Of a stretch of 64,000 bases of DNA, positions 1 through 8,386 are shown in pieces. The DNA comes from Akkermansia muciniphila. Lineage in GTDB: Bacteria > Pseudomonadota > Gammaproteobacteria > Burkholderiales > Burkholderiaceae_C. Each line of letters begins with the position of its first letter. Within the stretch, counting starts at the first letter, position 1. Under the pieces are notes generated by a model. It did no database searches. It had not been told where the DNA came from and worked only from the letters and a program-made list of their open reading frames with translations. Where the stretch lies: contig CALQKH020000003.1 of the NCBI GenBank assembly GCA_943331105.2, positions 186,001-250,000 on the forward strand, in the 5' to 3' direction. Made by a program: the position numbers and the translations under genes.

Positions 1-75
1 CTGCAGCCTGGCGACAGCGCCAGCGCCGACTTCGGCGTGTTGGGCCGTGTCGACATGATTTTTTCGGAGACGTGA
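1..75 (+). CDS. 3' end of a CDS, possibly 2-keto-4-pentenoate hydratase-like (partial)
   Basis: Frame 1 is open from the window edge to a TGA at 73-75 and gives 24 residues ending in FSET. The pattern GDS-x4-DFG-x-LG-x-V-x3-F resembles the C-terminal strand of the 2-keto-4-pentenoate hydratase/MhpD family (compare GD-x4-A-x4-IG-x-V-x3-F, recalled from E. coli MhpD). Its stop lies three bases before the asparaginase start, so the two are probably co-transcribed. The fragment is too short for a firm call. Confidence 0.4.
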   Translation: MQPGDSASADFGVLGRVDMIFSET

Positions 76-78
76 ACC

Positions 79-1074
79 ATGACAAAACTTAAATTGGCTC
101 TGATCGGCACGGGCGGCACCATCGCAGGCGCTGCCAGCGCTGCATCGGTCAGCACCGACTACAAACCCGCCAGCCTGAGCCTGGCCGCTGTCGTTGACAC
201 CGTGCCAGAACTGGGTCAACGCTATGACGTGGAGGTCTCGCAACCCCTTCAGCTGGCCAGTTATGACGTGCGGCCCGAGCATTGGCTCGATCTGCATGCG
301 GCCGTGATGCAAGCCGTGAACAACCCCGCTGTGGCGGGCATCGTGGTCACGCACGGCACCGACACGCTGGAAGAAACCGCCACCTTTTTGCACCTGAGCG
401 TGGACAGTGACAAACCCATCGTGGTGGTGGGGGCCATGCGCCCGGCCACCGCTTATTCGGCCGATGGTCCGGCCAATTTGCTGGACGCCTGCAGTGTGGC
501 GGCCTGCCCCGGTGCGCGTGGGCGCGGCACCCTCGTGGTCATGAACGGGCGCATCCACTCTGGCCTGTGGGTGGGCAAACGCCATGTGAGCAGTGTGGAA
601 GCTTTTGACAGCCCACTGGCCGGTGCGGTGGGCGAGGTGGCTGACCAGACGGTGCAATGGTTTCGCGCAGCCGGGCGTGCGCCCACAGTGGCTTGGAAAA
701 CACCATCGACATGGCAGCGTGTGGACATTGCGGTGGCTTATGCCGGCGTGGACGAGACCGCGATGCGGGCCTTTGTGGCTGCTGGAGCGCGGGGCATTGT
801 GCATGCCGGTTTGGGCAATGCCAACACGCCCACGGCCTACCGTGCTTTCATGCAGTCTTTGCCCGCGCAAGGCGTGCTGGTGGCACGCTGCGCCCGCTTC
901 ATCACCGGCAGCGTGACACGGGCCAGCGTGTACGCCGATGCGCAGCATGGCATCTTGACCGCAGGACCCCTGCCACCGCACAAGGTGCGCATCGTCATGT
1001 TGTTGGGTCTGGCGCACGGCATGGACGGGCCCGCCATTCAAGACTGGATCGACCAGATTTTGTTGGCAGGCTAA
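79..1074 (+). CDS. L-asparaginase family amidohydrolase
   Basis: 331 residues. Hydrolyses L-asparagine (possibly glutamine or a related amide) to the acid and ammonia. Both threonine motifs of the two-threonine asparaginase fold are visible: GTGGTIAG at residues 10-17 (nucleophile Thr14) and THGTDTLEE at 91-99 (Thr94-Asp95). The family motif AMRPATAYSADGPANL follows. No signal peptide is apparent, so the enzyme is probably cytoplasmic. The ATG is preceded by a GGAG Shine-Dalgarno sequence. It starts three bases after the stop of an upstream partial gene and converges with the MFS gene, with nine bases between stops and no clear terminator. Confidence 0.9.
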   Translation: MTKLKLALIGTGGTIAGAASAASVSTDYKPASLSLAAVVDTVPELGQRYDVEVSQPLQLASYDVRPEHWLDLHAAVMQAVNNPAVAGIVVTHGTDTLEETATFLHLSVDSDKPIVVVGAMRPATAYSADGPANLLDACSVAACPGARGRGTLVVMNGRIHSGLWVGKRHVSSVEAFDSPLAGAVGEVADQTVQWFRAAGRAPTVAWKTPSTWQRVDIAVAYAGVDETAMRAFVAAGARGIVHAGLGNANTPTAYRAFMQSLPAQGVLVARCARFITGSVTRASVYADAQHGILTAGPLPPHKVRIVMLLGLAHGMDGPAIQDWIDQILLAG

Positions 1075-1083
1075 AGGCCCGAT

Positions 1084-2265
1084 TCAACGGGACCGCTGAC
1101 TGAAGTAAAGCACCGTACCGCTCACACTGGCCATGACCATCAGGCCCACAAAGCCAGCACGGTACGTGCCAAACAAACCCGACAAAGCACCGAACATGGG
1201 CGGCCCCAACACCACGCCCAAAAATGTGAAAGCCAAGGTGCCGCCTGTGGCCATGCTGGCCATGCCGGGTGGCGCACGGCGGGCCACTTCGGCCAAATAG
1301 ACGCCGTTCCAGCCAATGGCCGACGCGCCAAAGCAGACCAAAATGGCGATCACCACACCATGCGGCGTGTCGGTGGTCAAAAAGGCAGAGCCCAAAGCAC
1401 AAACAGCCATCATGCTGGCCAAAAGCAGCAACATGGCCCGCGCGCCCAGCCAGCGGTCGGCCACATAACCCCAGGCCACACGACCACCAATGCCACCCAG
1501 CTGGGTCACGGACAAAGCCAAGCCGGCGGCAACCAATCCATACGACAAATCATCGTGCAGAAAGGTGACCAAATAGGTGGTGAGCGACAACTGCACCATC
1601 GAGAACATGAACGAGCAAGAGGCCATGGTGAGCAAGGCTCGGTGCGCCAACACCATGCGGATAGGGTCGATCAAACTGCCCCATCGAATGTGCAGGTCAG
1701 CTTGCCGGTCGCTGTCCAAATCGGCCCGCAAGCTCTGCGACACCAAGGCGCACGCCAAGCACAGTGCGGCCACCACCAACATGCTGAGCTGCCAATCGAT
1801 CAGCAAAGCCAAGGGCGGCACGATCGCGCCCGCCAACATGCTGCCCAAAGGCACGCCGGTTTGTTTGATGGAAAACACCAAAGACATTTGCGCTTTGGGC
1901 GTGGTGCGGGCCAACAGGTGCGAGCTGGCCGGCGTGATGGGGCCATAACCCAGGCCGATGAACACGGCGCCCACAACCATGGCCGGCAACCAAGGCACAG
2001 CGCACAGGGCCAAACCCAAAGCGCAAAGCACAAGTCCCCATTGGCTCACCCGAATGGCACCCATGCGCGCCACGGTGGCGCCACCCATCAAGGTGGCCAC
2101 CATGGCCCCGGCGTAAGTGACTGACACATACAAACCCACAAGTGCAGGAGACACCTGCAGATTTTGCGCGACCACCGGTGCAATCACTGGCAAAGTCAAC
2201 AAGGCCATGGCCACCATGGCCTGGATGACCAGAGTCAGCAGCAAGGGCCACCAGCTTTGCATCAT
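1084..2265 (-). CDS. MFS transporter
   Basis: 393 residues, almost wholly hydrophobic, with the layout of a 12-helix major facilitator. The first half has helices such as LLLTLVIQAMVAMALLTLPV and a loop with GGATVARMGAIRVSQWG (motif A-like). A charged central loop (about residues 190-215) separates the two halves. The substrate cannot be read from sequence; the cyanate/aromatic-acid type MFS is the closest impression. The start has a GGGAGA Shine-Dalgarno. It lies 55 bases downstream of a Bug receptor gene on the same strand, so the two may serve the same organic acid. Confidence 0.85.
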   Translation of the reverse strand: MMQSWWPLLLTLVIQAMVAMALLTLPVIAPVVAQNLQVSPALVGLYVSVTYAGAMVATLMGGATVARMGAIRVSQWGLVLCALGLALCAVPWLPAMVVGAVFIGLGYGPITPASSHLLARTTPKAQMSLVFSIKQTGVPLGSMLAGAIVPPLALLIDWQLSMLVVAALCLACALVSQSLRADLDSDRQADLHIRWGSLIDPIRMVLAHRALLTMASCSFMFSMVQLSLTTYLVTFLHDDLSYGLVAAGLALSVTQLGGIGGRVAWGYVADRWLGARAMLLLLASMMAVCALGSAFLTTDTPHGVVIAILVCFGASAIGWNGVYLAEVARRAPPGMASMATGGTLAFTFLGVVLGPPMFGALSGLFGTYRAGFVGLMVMASVSGTVLYFSQRSR

Positions 2266-2320
2266 GAAATCTCCCGAACAGGCGAGACGCAGACCCCATG
2301 GCCCTTGCGCAGCGGGTGTA

Positions 2321-3298
2321 TCAATTGGCTTTGACGCCAGCCTTGATCAACAAACCGCCCAGGGTGTCGATTTCGTTTTTGAGGTGGTTGCGCAAAGCTT
2401 CTGGACGCGCTTGGTCAACCGACACAGCCGAAATGCCCATGGCTTCAAGACGCTGGCGCACTTCAGGATCGGTCACCGACTTTTGCAGCGCAGAGGTCAA
2501 CTGGTCGAGCACCGGTTTGGGTGTGCCCTTGGGTGCGTACAAACCAAATGAAATGTTGATGTCAAAACCCTCTACGCCGGCATCGGTGATGGCGGGCACT
2601 TCAGGCAACTGGGGCAGACGAGCCTTGCCTGCTGAGGCATAAGCCTTGATCTTGCCACCCTTGACCGAGGGCACTGTGCCAGAAGTTTGGTCGCACAAAA
2701 TGTCCACTTGGCCGCCCATCAGGTCTGTCAAAGCGGGGCCTGTGCCTTTGTAGGGGATTTCATTGAGCTTGACGTTCAGGGCATTCATCATCATGAGGCC
2801 GCACAAGTGCGAAGCCGAGCCCACACCCGCGTGCGCCAAACTGACTTTGGGTCCGTTGGCTTTCACGTAGGCCACAAATTCGTTCAAATTGCGCGCCGGA
2901 AAATCATTGCGGGTGACGATGACCATGGGGCCGCTGGTGGCGCGGCCAATCGGCTCAAAATCGTCAACCGGGTGGTAAGGCAAACCTTTGTACATGGCCA
3001 CGTTGGTGGCATGGCTCACATGGATCATCAACAAGGTGTAGCCATCGGGTCTGGCACGCGCCACTTTGGCTGTGCCAATGGAACCCGACGCTCCAGCGGT
3101 GTTGTCCACCACGATTTGCTGGCCCAAGTGCTTTTGCATGGCTCCGGCAAAAACCCGGGTGATGGTGTCACCCGGCCCGCCGGCGGCATAGGGCATGACC
3201 ATGGTGATGGCGCGATTGGGAAAGTCTTGTGCCGATACATGCAAGGCCGTGGCTGCCAACATCAGGGCCAAAGCGCTGCGAACAAAACGGAATGTCAT
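2321..3298 (-). CDS. Bug/TctC-family tripartite tricarboxylate transporter receptor (orphan)
   Basis: 325 residues. Periplasmic solute receptor of the Bug (TctC) family: a signal peptide (hydrophobic stretch ending ALHVSAQ), then PNRAITMVMPYAAGGPGDTI, the family's ligand loop, and NTAGASGSIGTAKVARARPDGYT. Bug proteins bind carboxylates and usually feed TctA/TctB membrane proteins, but none is encoded in this window. The start has an AAGGAG Shine-Dalgarno. It sits between a CMD-like gene and an MFS gene, all on the minus strand with gaps of 31 and 55 bases, suggesting a three-gene operon. Confidence 0.92.
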   Translation of the reverse strand: MTFRFVRSALALMLAATALHVSAQDFPNRAITMVMPYAAGGPGDTITRVFAGAMQKHLGQQIVVDNTAGASGSIGTAKVARARPDGYTLLMIHVSHATNVAMYKGLPYHPVDDFEPIGRATSGPMVIVTRNDFPARNLNEFVAYVKANGPKVSLAHAGVGSASHLCGLMMMNALNVKLNEIPYKGTGPALTDLMGGQVDILCDQTSGTVPSVKGGKIKAYASAGKARLPQLPEVPAITDAGVEGFDINISFGLYAPKGTPKPVLDQLTSALQKSVTDPEVRQRLEAMGISAVSVDQARPEALRNHLKNEIDTLGGLLIKAGVKAN

Positions 3299-3329
3299 GG
3301 CGGTCTCCTTGGGGATTGTGAAAAACGGA

Positions 3330-3920
3330 TCAAGCCAGCAAACGCTGGCGAATGTCTTGGGGGTCCATCACCTGCAAAGGGGCCTCGCCCCCGTCAGGAA
3401 TGCCCACTTGAGTGGCATTGAGCAGCATGGAGACCATGACATAAGTGCCGGACAACACGGTGAGATCGACCACGGCTTGTTCGCCCATGGCCGCGACGGC
3501 CTCTTGCCACAAAGCATCTGGCACGCGGTGATTGAGCGACAACTGAACGCAGTAGTCGTACACCAAGCGTTCGTCGGCTTGCATGCTGGTGGGGCGCTGG
3601 CATTGCTGCAAGTCACGGATGACCGCATCGGACAAACCCGCCTTGCGTGCGATGCGCTCATGGGCCCACCACTCGAATTGCGCGTTCGAAATACGGGCCT
3701 GAATCAAAATGGCAAATTCGTTCAGGCGCTTATTGACCGAGGTGCGAAAACGCAAATAGTCTAAAAAATCAAAAGCGCGACGGGCCATGTCGGGGCTGCG
3801 CAACAGGGCGTTGTAAGGCCCACCCAAAGCAGCACTGGACACTTTGAGGATGTCATCGGCCAAGGGGCGTACTTCGGATGGCAAGTCCTCGTAAGTGATT
3901 TGCGAAAGTCTCTCGGTCAT
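3330..3920 (-). CDS. carboxymuconolactone decarboxylase (CMD/AhpD-like) family protein
   Basis: About 196 residues from the ATG at 3920 (MTERLSQ); an in-frame ATG at 3944 is an alternative, and neither has a strong Shine-Dalgarno. The all-helical fold is recognised from the stretches YNALLRSPDMARRAFDF, EWWAHERIARKAGL and VDLTVLSGTYVMVSMLL, typical of CMD-like proteins that act on lactones or hydroperoxides. The CxxC redox pair of AhpD is absent, so peroxidase activity is unlikely. It is the first gene of the CMD-Bug-MFS minus-strand group and is divergent from the GST gene, with about 140 bases between starts. The substrate is unknown. Confidence 0.75.
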   Translation of the reverse strand: MTERLSQITYEDLPSEVRPLADDILKVSSAALGGPYNALLRSPDMARRAFDFLDYLRFRTSVNKRLNEFAILIQARISNAQFEWWAHERIARKAGLSDAVIRDLQQCQRPTSMQADERLVYDYCVQLSLNHRVPDALWQEAVAAMGEQAVVDLTVLSGTYVMVSMLLNATQVGIPDGGEAPLQVMDPQDIRQRLLA

Positions 3921-4060
3921 TGGAGTAGGCAAAAAGGGGGACATTAACAACAAGCCCCGCCAGCGACAGTCGCCCAAATGACTGTCTAAGCACCCCCTAG
4001 ATGAACGGTTTCAGCGACACTGACGTTGGCTCTGTTATTCACCCCTCAATTGGATTGATC

Positions 4061-4759
4061 ATGCTGAAATTTTTCTTCAATGCTGCCCCCAACCCCATGA
4101 AGATCGCCTTGCTGCTGGAAGAGCTGGGCCTGCCTTTTGAAGCCGTGCCCGTCGACACGCGCAAAGGCCAACAATTTGAGCCCGCCTTTTTGGCAGTCAA
4201 CCCCAATGCCAAGGTTCCCGCCATCACCGATGGCGACACCACCGTCTTCGACAGTAATGCCATCTTGTTGTACTTGGCCGACCGCGAACAAAAGTTTGTA
4301 CCCAGTGTGGCCCAAGCCCAAGGGCGAGGTGCAGCCCTGTCTTGGTTGATGTTCATCGCCAGTGGCATTGGGCCGTTTTCAGGCCAATCGGTGCACTTTC
4401 GCCATGCGGCACCAGAGCCCAAAGACTACGCGTTGAACCGCTACGACTTTGAGGCGCACCGCCACTGGACCGTGCTGGAAAAGCACCTGAGCCAACACAC
4501 CTACATGCTGGGCGAGCACTACAGCATCGTGGACATGGCTTTGTGGGGCTGGGCACGTTTGTTGCCCTATGTGTTGGGCACAGGCGAGGCCACTTGGACC
4601 CAATACCCCCACATCAAGCGCCTGCTCGACTTGGTCAATGCGCGCCCAGCTGCTCAGCGTGCCGAGGCGTTTAAAGCGCAGTACACCTTCAAGACAGAAA
4701 TGGACGCAGAAGCCAAGAAGTTCATGTTTCCGCAAAACGAACGTTTGCAAAAGTCATAA
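4061..4759 (+). CDS. glutathione S-transferase, nu-class-like
   Basis: 232 residues from the ATG at 4061. An upstream in-frame ATG at 4001 would add 20 residues unlike the family. The N-terminal thioredoxin-like domain begins LKFFFNAAPNPMKIALLLEE, as in YfcG/YghU-type enzymes, with NPNAKVPAI (cis-Pro) and DSNAILLYLADRE for glutathione binding. The helical C-terminal domain includes YSIVDMALWGW. It likely acts as a disulfide-bond reductase or glutathione transferase in the cytoplasm. A small methyltransferase-like gene follows nine bases later. Confidence 0.88.
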   Translation: MLKFFFNAAPNPMKIALLLEELGLPFEAVPVDTRKGQQFEPAFLAVNPNAKVPAITDGDTTVFDSNAILLYLADREQKFVPSVAQAQGRGAALSWLMFIASGIGPFSGQSVHFRHAAPEPKDYALNRYDFEAHRHWTVLEKHLSQHTYMLGEHYSIVDMALWGWARLLPYVLGTGEATWTQYPHIKRLLDLVNARPAAQRAEAFKAQYTFKTEMDAEAKKFMFPQNERLQKS

Positions 4760-4768
4760 ATTGACCGC

Positions 4769-5476
4769 ATGAATTTGACGGGCGGTTGGCATTGGCATGT
4801 GCGTGCGTGGCGCTCTCAGGCGCGCTGGGCACCCGCTTGTACGCAGATCGCCGATTGGCTGATGGCGCAAGACATGCCTCGCCAACAATTGGTGCTGATC
4901 GGCGCGAGTGCAGCTTGGATGCTGCCCACGGCTTGGTTGGCCCAATTTGAAGAGGTCCATGCCTGGGACATCGACCCTTGGGCCAAGCCGCTTTTTTATG
5001 CGCGACATGGCCGACACCTGCGGCGCTTGGGAAGAAGATTGCACCTGCATACGGGCGATGGTTTGGCACTGCTGCCTGAACTTGTGCGCACGATGCCTGG
5101 CGCTTTTTTTTGGTTTGACAATGTGCTGGGGCAATTGCGCTTCACGGCCTTGCCTTTGCAAGAGACCACTCACCGATTGGGCCAAATACGGCATCAGATG
5201 AAGGGCGTGGCTTGGGGCAGTTTGCACGATCGCATGTCAGGACCCCGATTGCCTGACCACCCTTGGCCGCAGTCCAAAGCCGCTCTTGCAGGATGGGCGA
5301 TGGAATCCAGCCAAGGCCAAGATTGGCTGCGCAGCATGGGGGCTGTGAGCCCTTGGCTCGACCACCTGACAGAGCAGGTCCTGCCGCAGGGCACACCCGT
5401 GCAATACACCGCATGGCACTTCAAAACGGGCTACGCGCATTGGCTTGAAATGGGTTGGTGTCCGCAAACCCTTTGA
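4769..5476 (+). CDS. Class I SAM-dependent methyltransferase-like protein
   Basis: 235 residues, unrecognised as a named gene. The stretch LVLIGASAAWMLPTAWLAQFEEVHAWDIDPWAKPLF looks like a Rossmann motif I (glycine loop) followed by an acidic strand end (WDIDP). Next come HTGDGL and a WFDNVLGQLRF segment that may equal motif IV. The usual GxGxG is reduced to IGASAAW, so catalysis is uncertain. Trp content is unusually high. It follows the GST gene closely and is probably co-transcribed. It converges with the lyase gene. Confidence 0.55.
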   Translation: MNLTGGWHWHVRAWRSQARWAPACTQIADWLMAQDMPRQQLVLIGASAAWMLPTAWLAQFEEVHAWDIDPWAKPLFYARHGRHLRRLGRRLHLHTGDGLALLPELVRTMPGAFFWFDNVLGQLRFTALPLQETTHRLGQIRHQMKGVAWGSLHDRMSGPRLPDHPWPQSKAALAGWAMESSQGQDWLRSMGAVSPWLDHLTEQVLPQGTPVQYTAWHFKTGYAHWLEMGWCPQTL

Positions 5477-5494
5477 GGATGGCTTGCGCGCCGG

Positions 5495-6382
5495 TCACTT
5501 CAAGCCGGGCGGGCCCTGTTCGAAACTTTGCCCCAAATCCAACAGTTCTTGGGTTTCAATGACCGCGTTCAGACCATCGAAGTCCAGCATCTGGCCCTGC
5601 CAAGGCAGGGTCGTCTGATGCGTGTGCAAGCTGGCGTAGTAGCCTTGAAGCGTGTGCAGCACTGCCCGTGCCGTGCCGCCCGGAAAGATCACGATCTTGA
5701 ATCCGCGCGCACCCAACTCGGCCGCGCTTTGCACCGGCGTCTTGCCGCCTTCCACCATGTTGGCCAAAAGCGGCACACGCTTTGCAAACTGTGCGCAGGC
5801 GCGGTTCATCTGTTCGTCCGAGCGCAGGGCTTCGATGAACAAGGCATCGACGCCGCATTCCAGATAGCGCTCGGCCCGCTCCAGCGCTGCATCCAGCCCC
5901 TCCACCGCCACCGCGTCGGTGCGCGCCAAAATCAGGGTATTGGGGTCGTGCCGTGCATCGAGTGCGGCGCGCAGCTTGCCCTGCATCTCTGCTACCGGCA
6001 CCACGCCTTTGCCATCCAGGTGGCCGCAGCGTTTGGGGAAAGTCTGGTCTTCGATCTGGATCATCGCGGCCCCGGCACGTTCAAAATCGCGCACGGTGCG
6101 TTGGGTGTTGAGCGCATTCCCAAAGCCGGTGTCTGCATCCACGATCACAGGAATGTTCACCCGGTCGGTGATGTGGGCCAGGGTCTGCGCCACTTCGGTG
6201 GCGGTGGTCAGACCGATGTCGGAGCGGCCCAAGCGGGTGTAGGCAATGGATGCACCAGAAAGGTAAACCGCTTCGAAACCAGCCTGTTGCGCCACCAGCG
6301 CGGTGAGCGCGTCGTAAACACCGGGGGCGAGCAAGGCCTGCTCTTGTTGCAGGCGCTGGGCCAAAGTGTTGAGCTGGCTCAT
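5495..6382 (-). CDS. Isocitrate lyase/PEP mutase superfamily lyase (2,3-dimethylmalate lyase or oxaloacetate decarboxylase-like)
   Basis: 295 residues, TIM barrel. The start MSQLNTLAQRL at 6382 overlaps the stop of the flavoprotein gene by four bases (ATGA). The family signature is clear: PGVYDALTALVAQQAGF, then SGASIAYTRLG, VDADTGFGN (metal-binding acidic residues), QIEDQTFPKRCGH (catalytic Cys of the KxCGH loop) and ILARTDA. Members with KRCGH cleave 2-methylisocitrate, 2,3-dimethylmalate or related 2-hydroxy-diacids to pyruvate or glyoxylate plus an acid. It is the last gene of the 14-gene run, which fits a final carbon-carbon cleavage. Exact substrate unknown. Confidence 0.88.
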   Translation of the reverse strand: MSQLNTLAQRLQQEQALLAPGVYDALTALVAQQAGFEAVYLSGASIAYTRLGRSDIGLTTATEVAQTLAHITDRVNIPVIVDADTGFGNALNTQRTVRDFERAGAAMIQIEDQTFPKRCGHLDGKGVVPVAEMQGKLRAALDARHDPNTLILARTDAVAVEGLDAALERAERYLECGVDALFIEALRSDEQMNRACAQFAKRVPLLANMVEGGKTPVQSAAELGARGFKIVIFPGGTARAVLHTLQGYYASLHTHQTTLPWQGQMLDFDGLNAVIETQELLDLGQSFEQGPPGLK

Positions 6383-7779
6383 GGCGTGTCCTTCAAAAGT
6401 TGTTGCGCGGTATGCGCCGCAATGTGACCACCTGCGATGGCGCTGAGCAAACCGTTGCCCGATAAATAGCCCCATACCGCTTGGCCCGACACACCCCGTG
6501 CAGCGCCGCCTGCGGCCAGCAGGTTGGGCAAAGGCGTACCGTCTTGGCGCAAGACTCGGGTGTGTGCATCGATGTCCAAACCACCCTGCGTGTGAAACAA
6601 AGCGCCCGTAACCTTGATGGCATGAAAAGGGGCTTGCAAGGCGCGTTGGAAAGTTCGGCCCGTGACCGCATCGGTGCCGGGCTCCACCGCATGCAAAGTG
6701 ACTCGCAAGGCTTCGGACGGGCAACCGATCAAGCGCGCCAGTTCGTTTGCGTCTTCGGCGTGTTGCACGGCACCCGCACCTTGCGCCGCCACAAAGTCCG
6801 GGAACTCTTGCGCAAAATTCAGGAGCGCATCGTCGAACACATTCCAGGCCACACCACCGGGCTGCGCCAACACATGCACCGCCGCTTCGGAATAGCCCTG
6901 GGTTTCGTCGTGAAAGCGTTGGCCTTGGGCGTTGATCTGCACACCGCCTTCCATCATCAGCGCCCATGAAATCAAAGCACCTTGTGGTACCGCCCATGAG
7001 CCGTGGCCTTGGTACGCGCCCAGGTCGGCCAGACCTGCGCCGAGTTGTTGACCCCATGCAATCGCACTGCCATCGTTGCCAACATGGCCTGCATAAGTGG
7101 CATCGGCCATCTCGGGCAGCATCTCTTGGACCATGGCCGTGGCCCCACCAAAACCGTTGCAAGCCAGCAGCACCCCATCGCAACGGATGCGCTCGATCTG
7201 ACCATCGGGCCTGACAAAACCCACGCCGTGAATGCGCTGCGTGTCGTCTGCCCACAGCTCGGTCACTTGCGCTTGCGTGAGCACCACCACGCCTGCGGCG
7301 TCGGCTGCCGCTTGCAAGCGGCTCATCAGACCGGCGCCGGTTTTTTCGGGCACGGCGTGCATGCGGTGAGCGCTGTGGCCTGGGTACAAAAAGTTGTCCA
7401 GCACCTGCCAGGGCAGGCCATGGTGCGTGGCCAGCGCATCCATGGCGGGGCCGATGCTGTGGGCATAAGCTTGCACCAAATGCGGCGCAGCTTGGCCGTG
7501 GGCCTTGGCTTGAATGTCAGCCGCAAACTGCACCACGCTGTCGCTGATGCCTTGGACCTGTTGCGCCTGCGTGCCAGGTGCCGGAATGAAACCCGAAGAC
7601 AAAGCCGTAGAGCCTGCTGCAAACACATCGCGCTCCAACACCACGCAGTCCACACCCAAGCGGGTCAAGGCCAGCGCGGCCGTGAGACCACAAGCGCCTG
7701 CACCCACGATCACCACCGGTGTGTGGTCCAGGGCTTGCAACTCGCTCGCAGGCAGAACTTGCGGCACTGGCGCGCTCAT
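6379..7779 (-). CDS. FAD-dependent oxidoreductase, fumarate reductase/ketosteroid dehydrogenase-like flavoprotein
   Basis: 466 residues. The N-terminal dinucleotide fold VVIVGAGACGLTAALALTRLG (about residues 22-42) ends with an acidic VVLERD. An internal GVLLACNGFGGAT segment and the C-terminal HTQGGLDIDAHTRVL and LLAAGGAARGVSG segments are those of the fumarate reductase/succinate dehydrogenase flavoprotein family, including tricarballylate dehydrogenase and 3-ketosteroid dehydrogenase. It likely desaturates a C-C bond next to a carboxylate or keto group. No signal peptide. It starts four bases after the isochorismatase-like gene ends and overlaps the lyase start, so it belongs to the operon. 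Confidence 0.88.
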   Translation of the reverse strand: MSAPVPQVLPASELQALDHTPVVIVGAGACGLTAALALTRLGVDCVVLERDVFAAGSTALSSGFIPAPGTQAQQVQGISDSVVQFAADIQAKAHGQAAPHLVQAYAHSIGPAMDALATHHGLPWQVLDNFLYPGHSAHRMHAVPEKTGAGLMSRLQAAADAAGVVVLTQAQVTELWADDTQRIHGVGFVRPDGQIERIRCDGVLLACNGFGGATAMVQEMLPEMADATYAGHVGNDGSAIAWGQQLGAGLADLGAYQGHGSWAVPQGALISWALMMEGGVQINAQGQRFHDETQGYSEAAVHVLAQPGGVAWNVFDDALLNFAQEFPDFVAAQGAGAVQHAEDANELARLIGCPSEALRVTLHAVEPGTDAVTGRTFQRALQAPFHAIKVTGALFHTQGGLDIDAHTRVLRQDGTPLPNLLAAGGAARGVSGQAVWGYLSGNGLLSAIAGGHIAAHTAQQLLKDTP

Positions 7780-7783
7780 GGCT

Positions 7784-8386
7784 TCAGCCCAGTTGTTTCA
7801 AAAAAGTGGCACTGTCCATCACATCGCCCACCGAGGCCATATCGGCCAAGGACGCCTGGTGCGCGGCTTCACTGAAGGCGGCACAACCGTCTGACAAAAC
7901 AATGGCGTGGTAGTCGCGCACATGGGCGTCGCGCACCGTGCTGGCCACGCCGCCGTTGGTGACGATGCCGCAAACCACCAAGGTGTCGATGCCCGATTTT
8001 TTGAGTACCCAGTCGAGCTGCGTGTTGAAGAAGGCTGAATACGCCACCTTGAACACCGACACATCGACCAGTGGCGCGAGCAGGTCCACATTGGCCTGGC
8101 CCCGGCTACCCGGCGCAAAGTCGCCCTTGCGCAAAAATGGGCGGCGCTCTTTCAGGTGCGCCGAAATCATGGGTTCGCCCTGCGCATCGGGCCACAGGGT
8201 GAACAAACTGGCTGTGACCAAACCGCCATGGGCTTTGATGGCACGCGCCACCGGGGCCATGCGCTCGGGCAGCTTCACCGCCTCAGCGCTCAAGGTGTTG
8301 CCCCGGGCATAAGCGCCGTCGGGTGCCAAAAAATCGTTTTGCAGGTCCACCATGACCATGCCAAGTTTCGCGTTCTTCAAGTTCAT
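7784..8386 (-). CDS. Isochorismatase-fold hydrolase lacking the canonical catalytic cysteine
   Basis: 200 residues. The fold is clear: MVMVDLQNDF (Asp of the triad, near residue 14), VFKVAYSAFFNT (Lys), and VVCGIVTNGGVASTVRDAH. In amidase-type members (nicotinamidase, carbamoylsarcosine amidase, RutB) the nucleophile is the Cys in TN-x-C-V. Here that position is Gly (TNGGV). The Cys in VVCG is the usual non-catalytic one. The protein may thus use Asp/Lys chemistry, as isochorismatases do, or belong to a divergent hydrolase subgroup. The start overlaps the hydantoinase A stop by ATGA. Confidence 0.87.
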   Translation of the reverse strand: MNLKNAKLGMVMVDLQNDFLAPDGAYARGNTLSAEAVKLPERMAPVARAIKAHGGLVTASLFTLWPDAQGEPMISAHLKERRPFLRKGDFAPGSRGQANVDLLAPLVDVSVFKVAYSAFFNTQLDWVLKKSGIDTLVVCGIVTNGGVASTVRDAHVRDYHAIVLSDGCAAFSEAAHQASLADMASVGDVMDSATFLKQLG

